Positions 34,037 through 43,600 of a DNA stretch of 64,000 bases are shown here, in pieces. The position numbers were made by a program, and so were the translations under genes. Below the pieces are notes generated by a model. It saw nothing but the letters and a program-made list of their open reading frames with translations, ran no database searches and was not told where the DNA came from. Origin of the DNA: Bacillota bacterium. GTDB lineage: Bacteria > Bacillota > Clostridia > Peptostreptococcales > Anaerovoracaceae. Position 1 is the first letter of the stretch. Each line of letters starts with the position of its first letter. Location of the stretch: NCBI GenBank assembly GCA_019420525.1, contig JAHZHA010000003.1, positions 1 to 64,000 of the forward strand, written 5' to 3'.

Positions 34037-34720
34037 ATGAAATTTGAACATTACTATGAAGAAGCGGGCAGCGGATATCCGCTGATTCTGCTGCACGGAA
34101 ACAGCGAGAGCGCGGAATATTTCCGGCACCAGATCGATTATTTCTCAGAGGAATATCGGGTGATCGCTGTCGATACCAGGGGACACGGCAGGAGTCCGCG
34201 GGGAGACGGGCCTTTTTCCATCAGCCGGTTTGCCGACGATCTGAATGATTTTATGGAGAGGCACGGAATCGAAAAAGCCCATATACTGGGGTTTTCCGAC
34301 GGGGGCAATACGGCTCTCGTCTTCGCTCTGCGCTATCCACAGCGGGTAAACAGGCTGATCTTGAACGGAGCAAATCTGTATTTTTCAGGTATGTATGCAG
34401 CGGTGTGCCTGCCTATTCTCTTGAGATACGTTTTCTGGAGTCTTTTTAAGAGTGTCAGTGCGAAAGCCGTGAAGAATGCGGAGATGGTAGGTCTGATGGT
34501 CCATGATCCTGCGCTGAAGCCGGAAGATCTGCGGGAAATGAAAATGAAGACGCTGGTTATCGCCGGAACGCGGGATATGGTGAAAACGTCTCATACAAGG
34601 CTCATCTTTGAGAATATTCCGGATGCGCAGCTGAAGCTGATCCGCGGCGATCACTTCATAGCTTACAAAAAATGGAAAGAATTTAACGACGCGGTGGAGG
34701 AATTCCTGAAACAGGAATGA
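34037..34720 (+). CDS. Alpha/beta hydrolase
   Basis: About 227 residues. Oxyanion region LHGNSESAEYF, strand VIAVDTRGHGRSPRG, nucleophile motif GFSDGGNTA with the catalytic Ser, candidate Asp in GTRDMVKTSH and His in RGDHFIAYKK. The full catalytic triad of a small esterase-type hydrolase is therefore present. The substrate is unknown. GAGGGAGAACTGAG precedes the ATG. A terminator follows at 34757. Confidence 0.9.
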   Translation: MKFEHYYEEAGSGYPLILLHGNSESAEYFRHQIDYFSEEYRVIAVDTRGHGRSPRGDGPFSISRFADDLNDFMERHGIEKAHILGFSDGGNTALVFALRYPQRVNRLILNGANLYFSGMYAAVCLPILLRYVFWSLFKSVSAKAVKNAEMVGLMVHDPALKPEDLREMKMKTLVIAGTRDMVKTSHTRLIFENIPDAQLKLIRGDHFIAYKKWKEFNDAVEEFLKQE

Positions 34721-34756
34721 GAAGGATGTGAAAAAGGCTGCGCCGTGCAGAAGATT

Positions 34757-34795
34757 AAAACTCCGGGTTCTGATTTTCAGGATCCGGAGTTTTTT
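34757..34795 (+). terminator. Terminator after the alpha/beta hydrolase
   Basis: AAAACTCCGG and CCGGAGTTTTTT form a stem with a long loop, followed by T residues. Confidence 0.75.
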
Positions 34796-34829
34796 CGTAA
34801 AACAGTCATCGACATTCTGTATTTACTAC

Positions 34830-34862
34830 TGTCTTGTCATATGTCATCTGTCGTGGTAAAAT
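34830..34862 (+). promoter_or_regulatory. Promoter and candidate NiaR operator of the NAD operon
   Basis: TTGTCA (34834-34839) and TAAAAT (34857-34862) are separated by 17 bases. The sequence TGTCTTGTCATATGTCATCTGTC overlaps the -35 box and contains repeated TGTCAT units. NiaR sites in Firmicutes contain a TGTCTTG-type core, so this fits autoregulation by the niaR gene in the same operon. Confidence 0.5.
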
Positions 34863-34988
34863 AGTCATGTTTTATCCAGGAGAGAAGAAATCGCATCCGC
34901 TGCTGACGCCTTGCTTTTCTGTTTTTCATGCAGATACAGTGCGGCCGGAAGCGGGATGTATATGTCAGGAAAGGTGCGGGTTACAGAC

Positions 34989-35891
34989 ATGACAGAGGCA
35001 GAACAGATCAACAGATTAAAAGAGGAAAAGAACGCGGTAATTATGGCTCACTATTATGTGAGGCCGGAGGTACAGGCCATCGCGGACTGCGTGGGCGATT
35101 CCTATTTTCTCAGCGAAAAAGCGGCGGAGTCGGATGCGGACATCATCGTGCTCTGCGGTGTCTCTTTTATGGGCGAGAGTGCAAAAATTATCAATGAAGG
35201 GAAGAAAGTGCTGCTTCCGGAGCCGGAAGCGGATTGTCCCATGGCTCATATGGCCACCCGGGAGCAGATCGAAGAAGTGAGAAGAAAATATGACGATCTG
35301 GCGGTAGTGTGCTACGTCAATTCGACGGCGGAACTGAAAGCGGCTTCCGATGTCTGCGTTACCTCTTCGAATGCGCTGAAGATCGTGAAAGCGCTGCCGG
35401 AGAAAAATATTTTCTTCATTCCCGATCAGAATCTGGCGCATTTTATCGCGGATCAGCTTCCCGAGAAGAATTTCATTTTTCATCCGGGATTCTGTCCTGT
35501 TCACCACGACATCGAAGCGCAGGATATTCTTCGGGCCAGAGAAGCGCATCCGGAGGCTCTCGTCCTCGTTCATCCGGAATGCCGGCCTGAGGTCACGGAA
35601 CTGGCGGATTATGCGGGAAGTACGGCGGGTATTCTCCGGTTTGCCTCGGAAAACGAAGGAGAATCTTTTATCATCGGTACGGAAGAGGGAATATTTTACG
35701 AACTTCAGCGGAGAAATCCCAATAAGAAATTTTACCCCGTGGGAAAAGGACAGATCTGTCCGGGCATGAAGACTGTCACTCTGGAAAAGGTGATACGCGC
35801 GCTGGAAAATGAAGAACCGGAAGTGCAGATGGAAAAATCGGATTCGCAGGCCGCACGTCGGCCTCTGCAGCGCATGCTGGAACTTTCCTGA
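34989..35891 (+). CDS. nadA: Quinolinate synthase NadA
   Basis: About 300 residues. Makes quinolinate from iminoaspartate and dihydroxyacetone phosphate with a 4Fe-4S cluster. Family motifs: KNAVIMAHYYVRPEVQAIAD, VLCGVSFMGESAKI, and three conserved Cys in VVCYVNST, GFCPVHHDIE and GQICPGMKT. I chose the Met at 34989 because it gives the usual short helix before NAVIMAHYY; a Met at 34962 is an alternative. First gene of the de novo NAD operon; nadB follows 19 bases after the stop. Confidence 0.94.
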   Translation: MTEAEQINRLKEEKNAVIMAHYYVRPEVQAIADCVGDSYFLSEKAAESDADIIVLCGVSFMGESAKIINEGKKVLLPEPEADCPMAHMATREQIEEVRRKYDDLAVVCYVNSTAELKAASDVCVTSSNALKIVKALPEKNIFFIPDQNLAHFIADQLPEKNFIFHPGFCPVHHDIEAQDILRAREAHPEALVLVHPECRPEVTELADYAGSTAGILRFASENEGESFIIGTEEGIFYELQRRNPNKKFYPVGKGQICPGMKTVTLEKVIRALENEEPEVQMEKSDSQAARRPLQRMLELS

Positions 35892-35910
35892 CGGATAGGA
35901 GGAATTCACA

Positions 35911-37113
35911 TTGAATATGAAAGCAGATGTGGTCATCGTGGGAACGGGTGTCAGCGGACTTTTTGCGGCGCTCAACCTGCCGCGGGACCGGAAGATTATT
36001 CTGATTACAAAATCGGACGCGGAGAGCAGCGATTCTTTTCTGGCTCAGGGCGGCATCAGTGTCATGCGGGATGAAGAGGACTACAGCCTATATTTTGAAG
36101 ACACAATGCGGGCAGGTCATTACGAAAACAGAAGAGAGTCGGTAGACATCATGATCCGGAGTTCCCGGGACATTATTTCCGATCTGGTGGGATACGGTGT
36201 CCGTTTTGAAAAGCGAGACGGCGGTCCGGCGTTTACGAGAGAAGGAGCCCATTCCAGACCCAGGATTCTGTACCACGAGGACGAGACAGGAAAAGAGATA
36301 ACCGGCACGCTGCTGAAACGCGTGAGAGAACTGCCGAATGCCGAGATTCTGGAATATCTGACGATGACAGATATCGTCGAAGAGGACGGATGTTGTGCCG
36401 GAGTGAAAGCGCAGAGCGAGAGCAGGGGCGATGTGAATATTTATGCGGATTTTACGATTTTCGCCTGCGGAGGAGTCGGAGGAAATTACGATCATTCCAC
36501 CAATTATCCGCACCTCACCGGAGACGGGCTGCGCATCGCAGAAGCGCATGGGATACGGCTGGAAAATACCGACTGCGTACAGATTCATCCCACTACGCTC
36601 TATTCGGAAAAGCCGGGCCGGCGGTTTCTGATTTCGGAGTCGGTGCGCGGAGAAGGGGCGTTGCTGTACGGCAGAGACGGAAAACGTTTTGTCGACGAGC
36701 TTCAGCCCCGCGACGTGGTGACGGAAGCCATCCGAAAGCAGATGGAAAAAGATAAGATGCCTTATGTCTGGCTTTCCATGGAACCGCTGGGAGAAGAAAC
36801 GATTCTGAGACATTTTCCGAATATCCACCGGCGCTGCCTGGAAGAGGGATACGACGTCACGAAAGAATGGATTCCCGTGGTTCCTGCGCAGCATTATCTC
36901 ATGGGGGGAATCTGGGTGGATTCCGACAGCCGGACTTCGATGCCTGGGCTTTTCGCCGTGGGAGAGACCAGCTGTAACGGCGTCCACGGCATGAACAGGC
37001 TGGCCAGCAATTCTCTTCTGGAGAGTCTCGTATTTGCGAAGCGGGCAGCCGGAAAAATCGCGGAGGAGCAGGCAGAAGAAAAGGTACCTGCCGGGGCGGC
37101 CGCAAATTTCTGA
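35911..37113 (+). CDS. nadB: L-aspartate oxidase NadB
   Basis: FAD enzyme of about 400 residues that oxidises aspartate to iminoaspartate, the substrate of NadA. The dinucleotide fold is VVIVGTGVSGLFAAL, and further motifs are SFLAQGGISV, IHPTTLYSEK, ESVRGEGALLY and VPAQHYLMGGIWVD. It is shorter than the E. coli enzyme because it lacks the extra C-terminal helical domain, as in other Clostridia. AGGAGG is eight bases before a TTG at 35911; an ATG two codons on is also possible. It lies between nadA and nadC. Confidence 0.94.
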   Translation: MNMKADVVIVGTGVSGLFAALNLPRDRKIILITKSDAESSDSFLAQGGISVMRDEEDYSLYFEDTMRAGHYENRRESVDIMIRSSRDIISDLVGYGVRFEKRDGGPAFTREGAHSRPRILYHEDETGKEITGTLLKRVRELPNAEILEYLTMTDIVEEDGCCAGVKAQSESRGDVNIYADFTIFACGGVGGNYDHSTNYPHLTGDGLRIAEAHGIRLENTDCVQIHPTTLYSEKPGRRFLISESVRGEGALLYGRDGKRFVDELQPRDVVTEAIRKQMEKDKMPYVWLSMEPLGEETILRHFPNIHRRCLEEGYDVTKEWIPVVPAQHYLMGGIWVDSDSRTSMPGLFAVGETSCNGVHGMNRLASNSLLESLVFAKRAAGKIAEEQAEEKVPAGAAANF

Positions 37114-37165
37114 AAAGAGATGATGCGGGAATCTGATCTGAATATTTGAGCGAGGAGAAAGGAAA

Positions 37166-38017
37166 ATGAATGAAATCACGATGTCTCTTCAGGTGGACCG
37201 CCTGTTGCTGCAGGCGCTGGAAGAAGATATTTCGAGCGAAGATGTGACGACGAACGCCGTGATGCGGGAAGCCGTCGCCGGAGAAGTGGAGCTCATCTGC
37301 AAACAGGACGGTGTCATCGCGGGACTTTCCGTCTTTCAGCGGGTCTTCAGGCTGCTGGACGGAGATGCGGAGACGGAGTTTTTCTGTAAGGACGGCGATG
37401 ACGTGAAAAAAGGACAGCTGCTGGCAGTCGTCCGCGGCGATATCCGGGTTCTTCTGTCGGGAGAACGGGTCGCCCTCAACTATCTGCAGAGGATGAGCGG
37501 GATCGCCACCTATACCCGCGAAGTCGTCCGTCTGCTGGAGGGAAGCGGAACCAGACTGCTTGACACGCGGAAGACGACGCCGAATATGAGAATTTTTGAA
37601 AAGTATGCCGTACGCGTGGGAGGCGGCTGCAATCACCGGTACAATCTCTCCGACGGCGTGCTGCTGAAAGATAATCATATCGCGGCGGCGGGAGGCGTGA
37701 AGAGAGCCGTGGAACTGGCGAGAGAGTATGCTCCTTTCGTGCGGCGCATCGAAATCGAAGCGGAGACTGTCGACATGGTGCGGGAGGCGTGCAAAGCAGG
37801 AGCCGATATCATCATGCTGGATAATATGTCGGACGATGACATCCGGAAATCGGTGGAAATCATAGGCGGCCGGGCGGAGACGGAGTGCTCCGGCAATGTG
37901 ACGAAAGAAAATATCCGGAGACTGATCTCTCTGGGCGTCAACTATATATCCAGCGGAGCTCTGACGCATTCCGCAGGAATTCTCGATCTTTCCATGAAAA
38001 ATCTCCGGCCTCTGTAG
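37166..38017 (+). CDS. nadC: Nicotinate-nucleotide pyrophosphorylase NadC
   Basis: About 283 residues. Converts quinolinate and PRPP to nicotinate mononucleotide. Motifs include LLDTRKTTPNMR, KYAVRVGGGCNHRYNLSDGV, LLKDNHIA, IEIEAETVDM and the sugar-phosphate contacts in MLDNMS and SSGALTHS. Length is normal. GAGGAGAAAGG stands before the ATG. It completes the nadA-nadB-nadC set. Confidence 0.95.
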   Translation: MNEITMSLQVDRLLLQALEEDISSEDVTTNAVMREAVAGEVELICKQDGVIAGLSVFQRVFRLLDGDAETEFFCKDGDDVKKGQLLAVVRGDIRVLLSGERVALNYLQRMSGIATYTREVVRLLEGSGTRLLDTRKTTPNMRIFEKYAVRVGGGCNHRYNLSDGVLLKDNHIAAAGGVKRAVELAREYAPFVRRIEIEAETVDMVREACKAGADIIMLDNMSDDDIRKSVEIIGGRAETECSGNVTKENIRRLISLGVNYISSGALTHSAGILDLSMKNLRPL

Positions 38018-38071
38018 ACTTTCCGGCAGAAATTGCGGTATACTCAAAAAAAGGCGGAAAGGAGGAGTCTG

Positions 38072-38578
38072 ATGACAGGTTCAGAACGCAGGGAAAAAAT
38101 CATATCGATCATAGAAAACAGCGAATCGCCGGTGCCGGGAAGAGAGCTGGCATCCCTCTGCGGAGTCAGCCGCCAGGTGATCGTACAGGATATGGCGCTG
38201 ATCCGCACGTCCGGAAGGCCGGTTCTGTCCACAAGCCGCGGCTATGTGATAAACGAGGCGCCGGCAGTCTCGAGAGTGTTCAAGGTGCGTCACACGGATG
38301 AGCAGATCGAGGACGAACTCAGCTGTATCGTCGATCTGGGAGGCAGGGTGTGCAGCGTCATGGTGAATCACAGAGTTTACGGAAGAGTAGAGGCCCCTCT
38401 GAAGATCAGCTCCCGGAGAAAGATAAGAGAGTTCATGACGGATATCGCCATGGGAAAATCGAGTCCTCTGAAAAATATCACCTCGGATTATCACTATCAT
38501 ACGATTGAAGCGGAGAGTGAAGAAGTGCTGGATCTCATCGAAGAACAGCTCAGGGAAAAAGGCTATCTGGTGGAGTGA
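38072..38578 (+). CDS. niaR: Transcription repressor NiaR (HTH-3H)
   Basis: About 168 residues. An N-terminal HTH-11 domain (REKIISIIENSESPVPGREL, SLCGVSRQVIVQDM) is joined to a 3H domain with conserved His residues near VRHTDEQIEDEL, MVNHRVYG and DYHYHTIEAES. NiaR represses NAD synthesis and niacin uptake genes when niacin is plentiful. The start at 38072 has GGAAAGGAGGAG before it. Its place inside the nad operon strongly supports the assignment. The candidate binding site lies at the operon promoter. Confidence 0.92.
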   Translation: MTGSERREKIISIIENSESPVPGRELASLCGVSRQVIVQDMALIRTSGRPVLSTSRGYVINEAPAVSRVFKVRHTDEQIEDELSCIVDLGGRVCSVMVNHRVYGRVEAPLKISSRRKIREFMTDIAMGKSSPLKNITSDYHYHTIEAESEEVLDLIEEQLREKGYLVE

Positions 38579-38716
38579 AGAGAGCCGCAAAGAAGAAACG
38601 GAATCGGAAAGAAGAGCCGGCGGAACGGAAATCCCGCCGGCTGTGATATTTCCGGGGCGAAGTTCGCAGAAACGGGTTCTGCGCAGTCTGCAGAATGCGG
38701 AAAGGAGAAGGAAGAT

Positions 38717-39424
38717 ATGAAAGAATACACGGTATCGGCGGCGGAGATGAAGGAGATCGAACGGCAGGCGGATGAAAGAGGTCTTCCTTACCGTCAGATG
38801 ATGGAAAATGCGGGAACTGCGGCTTTCGAAGAGATGAGGAAGCGCTGGCCCCTGGCGCGCCGGATTCTGATATTTGCCGGCAAGGGCAATAACGGAGGGG
38901 ACGGTTTTGTGGTGGCGCGGCTCTTTGCCTCCCGGGGGAAGAGGAAAAACAGTGCGGGCGGTGACGGCGTCAGTCCGGAAATTACGGTGGTGCTGTGCGA
39001 AGGAGAGCCGGTCACGGAAGATGCCCGGTACAATTTCAGACTTCTGGAGGGAGAAGAGATGGAATGTGTGTCGGCGGCAGATCTCTCCGGATATGCGGAA
39101 GCGGCGGAGCGCGGAGAGACAGAGGTGCCCGATCTGATCGTCGACGCTCTCTACGGTACGGGCTTTCACGGTTCGCTGCGCAGCAACGGCGAAAGGGCAG
39201 CGGCGCTGATGAATTCGTACGATGCCCCCGTGTGCGCCCTCGATCTGCCCAGCGGCATGAATGCGGACAGCGGAGAAGCAGCGGAGGGAGCTGTCGAAGC
39301 GGATGTGACGGTGGCCTTTCACAGGAAAAAGCACGGACACGCGGTTCCCGGAGCGGAACGGTGGTGCGGGGAGATCGTCGTCGCAGACATCGGAATTCCG
39401 GAATCTGAAGAACGTCGGCTCTGA
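38717..39424 (+). CDS. NAD(P)H-hydrate epimerase (YjeF N-terminal domain)
   Basis: About 235 residues. The Rossmann-like YjeF_N domain has FAGKGNNGGDGFVVARLFAS, LIVDALYGTGFHGSL and ALDLPSGMNADSGE. It interconverts the R and S forms of damaged hydrated NAD(P)H. The usual C-terminal dehydratase domain is absent, so a separate dehydratase must exist elsewhere. It ends the NAD operon, linking repair with synthesis. AAAGGAGAAGG precedes the ATG. Confidence 0.92.
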   Translation: MKEYTVSAAEMKEIERQADERGLPYRQMMENAGTAAFEEMRKRWPLARRILIFAGKGNNGGDGFVVARLFASRGKRKNSAGGDGVSPEITVVLCEGEPVTEDARYNFRLLEGEEMECVSAADLSGYAEAAERGETEVPDLIVDALYGTGFHGSLRSNGERAAALMNSYDAPVCALDLPSGMNADSGEAAEGAVEADVTVAFHRKKHGHAVPGAERWCGEIVVADIGIPESEERRL

Positions 39425-39528
39425 AGACTCCGTACACATGAAAACGGGATATATGGACTGAAATAAAGAAGCATGCCGGGCGGCAGAGCGAAGATGCGGG
39501 CCGCTCTCGCGGTGTGAGGAACACGATG

Positions 39529-39575
39529 AAAGACGGTGTTTCCGAAAGGATTCTCTTTTGGAAACACCGTCTTTT
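39529..39575 (+). terminator. Terminator of the NAD operon
   Basis: AAAGACGGTGTTTCC and GGAAACACCGTCTTT form a 15-bp stem followed by T-rich sequence. Confidence 0.85.
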
Positions 39576-39693
39576 GTTATGCGGAGATCGTTGTCCGCCT
39601 GTTCCGCCGGCCCGTTTTCCGCTGCGGAGAAAGGAACCGTCTTTCGCACGGATGCCGGGCTTCTCAAAAATGGTAATAAATTACAAAAACGAT

Positions 39694-39722
39694 TTGACAA
39701 ATAATTCCAGTTAAATTATAGT
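39694..39722 (+). promoter_or_regulatory. Consensus promoter of the SLH surface-protein operon
   Basis: TTGACA at 39694-39699, a 17-base spacer and TATAGT at 39717-39722, in an AT-rich setting. This is one of the best sigma-A-type promoters in the window and lies about 115 bases before the first start codon. Confidence 0.7.
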
Positions 39723-39837
39723 AAAAATAGATGGAAAATATTTACATTCCATTCCGGCAGATCGTGGTCAAACAGGCGGAATGGTTTGTTCATATCTTTC
39801 GTCATGGCAACCGGCGCTTGAAGTTGAAAGGAAGACG

Positions 39838-40617
39838 ATGACAAGAGAAATATTCAGCTACGAAAAAATGAGAGGCAGGATTTTGTGCAGGATGGTGGGA
39901 ACCGAGAAATGCAGGGAGCTTTCCGATGATGTGGTGCGGATACCTTATCTGGACGTATCGGTGATTTTCTGCATTTTTCCGGATGAAGCGGAGGCGGGGA
40001 GGAGGGCGGGATTCCGCGTCACGCAGGAGCTGCTTCAGTTCTGGGGCGTGTCTGCAGAGGAGATGATGAGGGAGGCTTTCCGGAATACCAGATCGCGTTA
40101 CCGGTATATCTTCCGGAATCTTTTCCGGGTGACGGATGCCATAGCCCGGGATGCGGCGGGTTTCATGAGAGATCCGCTGCGGACGGTGGAATCGGTACCC
40201 GGCGGTGGCGGCGTTGTTCGCGGAGAGGAAACGGAAGAAGGAAAAACGGGTGGCAGCACGGTGAAAGACGGAGTCTACACGCTGATCAATCAGGATTTTT
40301 TCAACGGTGCGGTGATTCTGCTGTTTCCCGATCTGCTGGAGGAATTCGCTCTGGAAGCAGGGGGAGATCTGGTGATTCTTCCGTCCTCGGTAAACGAGCT
40401 GATCTGCCTGCCCCGGAGGGAGGATACGGATTACGGATGCCTGCGGAGCATCGTCCGGGCGGTCAACGATACGTGTGTCAGCGCCGGGGAGAAGCTGAGC
40501 GACAGTATCTATGTGTATCTTCAGGAAGAAAAGCGGGTTGAGATCATTCCTGAAAAACAGGAGGAAGATGAAGAAGACGGGCAAGGGACTCCGGTGAAGA
40601 GAGGAGTGGTTATTTGA
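39838..40617 (+). CDS. DUF5688 family protein
   Basis: About 259 residues; no signal peptide or membrane span. Motifs VVRIPYLDVSVIFCIFPDEA, NQDFFNGAVILLFPDLLEEF and DLVILPSSVNELICLPRRED match the DUF5688 family of Clostridia, of unknown function. An acidic tail follows (PEKQEEDEEDG). The Met at 39838 has GAAAGGAAG upstream. Its stop overlaps the TTG start of the giant surface protein, so translation is coupled. A regulatory or assembly role for the surface proteins is an inference from this coupling. Confidence 0.75.
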   Translation: MTREIFSYEKMRGRILCRMVGTEKCRELSDDVVRIPYLDVSVIFCIFPDEAEAGRRAGFRVTQELLQFWGVSAEEMMREAFRNTRSRYRYIFRNLFRVTDAIARDAAGFMRDPLRTVESVPGGGGVVRGEETEEGKTGGSTVKDGVYTLINQDFFNGAVILLFPDLLEEFALEAGGDLVILPSSVNELICLPRREDTDYGCLRSIVRAVNDTCVSAGEKLSDSIYVYLQEEKRVEIIPEKQEEDEEDGQGTPVKRGVVI

Positions 40618-43600
40618 GATCTCAGTACCTAAAAAAACTGGGCAAAAGGGGAATTTCGCTGATCTGTGCGGCAGCGGTGATGCTGTCGGGCGGATTCAGC
40701 GGATGGTTCCCCGAGTCTTATGCCGCACCGCGGCAGTACGATTATTACGTGCACGTATCGTCTTCCGGAGATGACGATACGGCGGAGGTCAATTCCGGAA
40801 AAGCTTTCCGGGATATTCAGCTGGCGTACGATGCGCTCATCTGCCGTTGGGCCTCGTCGGGAGGCAGCAGCGATGCGGAACTGGGAATTATCCTGGACGG
40901 TGATGTGGAAGTGGGCACGGCCTTTATGATGGGCATCGGAGAGCGGTACGGCAGGGCTCACGACGGCAGTGACCGGGATGTTCAGACGGGGAATTTCGTC
41001 AGATTCGATGTGAATACGAAGAAGCTGGACGATGTGAAATACAATGATTACCGTCTGACTGTCGAAGGACGCGGCCACACGATTTCGCCGGATCAGGAGA
41101 AGATGTGGAGCACATTTTCCCCTTACACCGTCATGAACGACGGATACCGGTCTTCTGTGATGATGGCGGCCAATGCCGGCAGTCTTACCATAGAGGACCT
41201 CACGGTAGATGGACTTGGCGAAGATCTGACAGGTCTCTATCTGTACAATAATACCTATCATGAGGGTGCGGGCGTGAAAAAGCTGACGGCTTACGGATGT
41301 ACGTTTGAGAATCTCTGCGCTCTGCAGGCTTCACAGTACGGAGGCGGAATCGGCATGGATGCGCCGGGCGTTTCCAGGGGGATTCACTGCGACATGGAGA
41401 TTACCGGATGCACGTTCCGGAACAATGAGATGAACACGGGGGCGGGGACGTACGGCGGTGCGCTCTATGTGGGCGCAGACGTGAAATGCACCGTAAGAGA
41501 CAGTGTCTTTGAGGGAAACCGTGCCAACACCGGCGGAGCCGCGGCGGTTTACAAGGGACTGCTGGACATCGACGGATCGAATCGTTTTTCGGGAAATGAG
41601 GCTTCGCAGCGCGGCGGAACGATTCATGACGCGGGAACCGCAATTCTGAAAGATCTGGATGCCCGGAATTTTCAGGGAGACGGATGCGGACAGTTCGGAG
41701 GAGCGGTCACCGTCATATCGAACCCCGATTTCACAGGCAGACTCGTGCTGGACGGATGTGAGATCAGCGGCTTTGAGGCGGGCAATGCGGGAGGCGGCGT
41801 CTATGTCTATTCCGGCTCCGAGCTGTTTCTCTACGGCGGATCTTCCGTCACCGGAAATTCCAATACGGAAAATGTAAACAATCAGCCGGTGTCGTATCCG
41901 TCGAATATTCATACAGCGTCTGCTTCAGCGAAGGTCTATGTAGGAGCGCCGACGGGCAGCACGGGAATTTCCACGTCGAATCCGGCGGAGCACAAGGTTC
42001 TCGTCTATTCCGCAGGAGAAGAAGCTGTGACGGCGCTCAACGACACGATCCGGAGTCTGGGAGGTACCGCACGGTATGATGTTTTTTCGATGGATGCGTC
42101 GTTTGAGGAAAGCGATTTCGGGAAGATCTCTTACGATTCGGAAGTGTACACTCTCGTGCAGGACAGAGACGTGCCCGACGACATGTGGCTGGAGCTGTCG
42201 GCAGGTTCCTATATTTTCTGGAATCTGAATATTCCGGGAATCGCTTCGCCTGCGGCGGAAGGCGGAAAGCCGGGGGAAAAGGTGAACGTTCCGCAGGTGG
42301 AGGCGTCTCTTTCGTCCCAGGGAGCGGAATACGTCTTTAAAGGCTGGTATACGAAGGCTTCCGGCGGAGAAAAGATTACCTCCGGAACGTATCCTCAGGC
42401 TGGCGTACAGGTCTATTACGCCCAGTGGGAACTGAAGAGCGGCGGAAGCGGCGGGGAACCGGAAGCGCAGAACGAGTATTTTACGGTATTTTTCGATCAG
42501 AATTATGACGGCGGAGGAATCGCCGGCGAGCTGGTGGGAGATACCGTACTGACGCTGACGGTCACTTACGATGACGGAACGCAGCGCACACTGGTGTGCC
42601 ATCTTCTGTCTCTGGGATTTTCTTTTCCGGGAGATCCCGTGAGAGAGGGATACGATTTTCAGGGCTGGTCTCTCAGCGCCGATAATGCCACAGGACTCGT
42701 CGGGGAGTCATACAGACCGGAAGAGAGTGTGACGCTGTACGCCGTGTGGAAAGTTCATCAGCATACGCTTACCTGGGATGCCGGTGAAGGTTCTCCGGGC
42801 AGTACGACAAAGCAGGATTATGGTTCAGTGATCGAAACTCCTGAGGCGCCGGAGAGAGAGGGATATGAGTTTTCCGGCTGGTTCCGGGATAGAGAATGCA
42901 CGGTGCCTCTGACCGACGGGGAGAAAGTAGTGTCGGACGCCGTCTATTACGCAAAATGGACACCTGTTTCCTGCCTGATCACCTGGGATGTGAATTATAC
43001 GGGCGGATCTGTGACCTCGGTGCGCCAGGATTACGACGAGAAACTCATCGTTCAGAAAGAGCCGGTACGCCACGGCTACGAATTCGCCGGCTGGTATACG
43101 GGACCTCAGGGAACGGGAACAAGGGCGGAGGATTACGGGACTGTCCGGGAGGATGTGACGTTTTACGCTTTTTGGGTTCATGAGACCATGGATTACGATG
43201 TGGTCGTCCGGTGGGAGGACTTCAGCGACAATGACGGGTCGCGGCCGGAGAGCGTCACGGTGGCGTTGATCCGGAACGGAATCGAGACGGGACAGACGTA
43301 TACGCTGACGGCAGACGACGTTTCGGAACTGGATCGGGATGCATGGTGGCATACCTTTGAAGATCTGGCAGTATCGGACGACATATCTTCCGAATATGTG
43401 TATTCCGTAGCCATTAAGAGCAGTCTTCCGGACGAGTATCATTACGACGGTGACTTCACTTCCAACGCTTATGCCGGATATCTTCTCATGACACGTTCTC
43501 TGACGCTGAAGAATCTGCTGGTCTATCTGCGCTGGGAAGACGAGAGTGACAGGGACGGTTATCGTCCACCTTCGGTGAAGGTCATTCTCACAGCCGACGG

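Larger units (their letters stand above)
39425..39837. other. Intergenic region between the NAD operon and the surface-protein operon
   Basis: About 410 bases with a terminator, an AT-rich block and a consensus promoter. No gene is seen. Confidence 0.6.
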
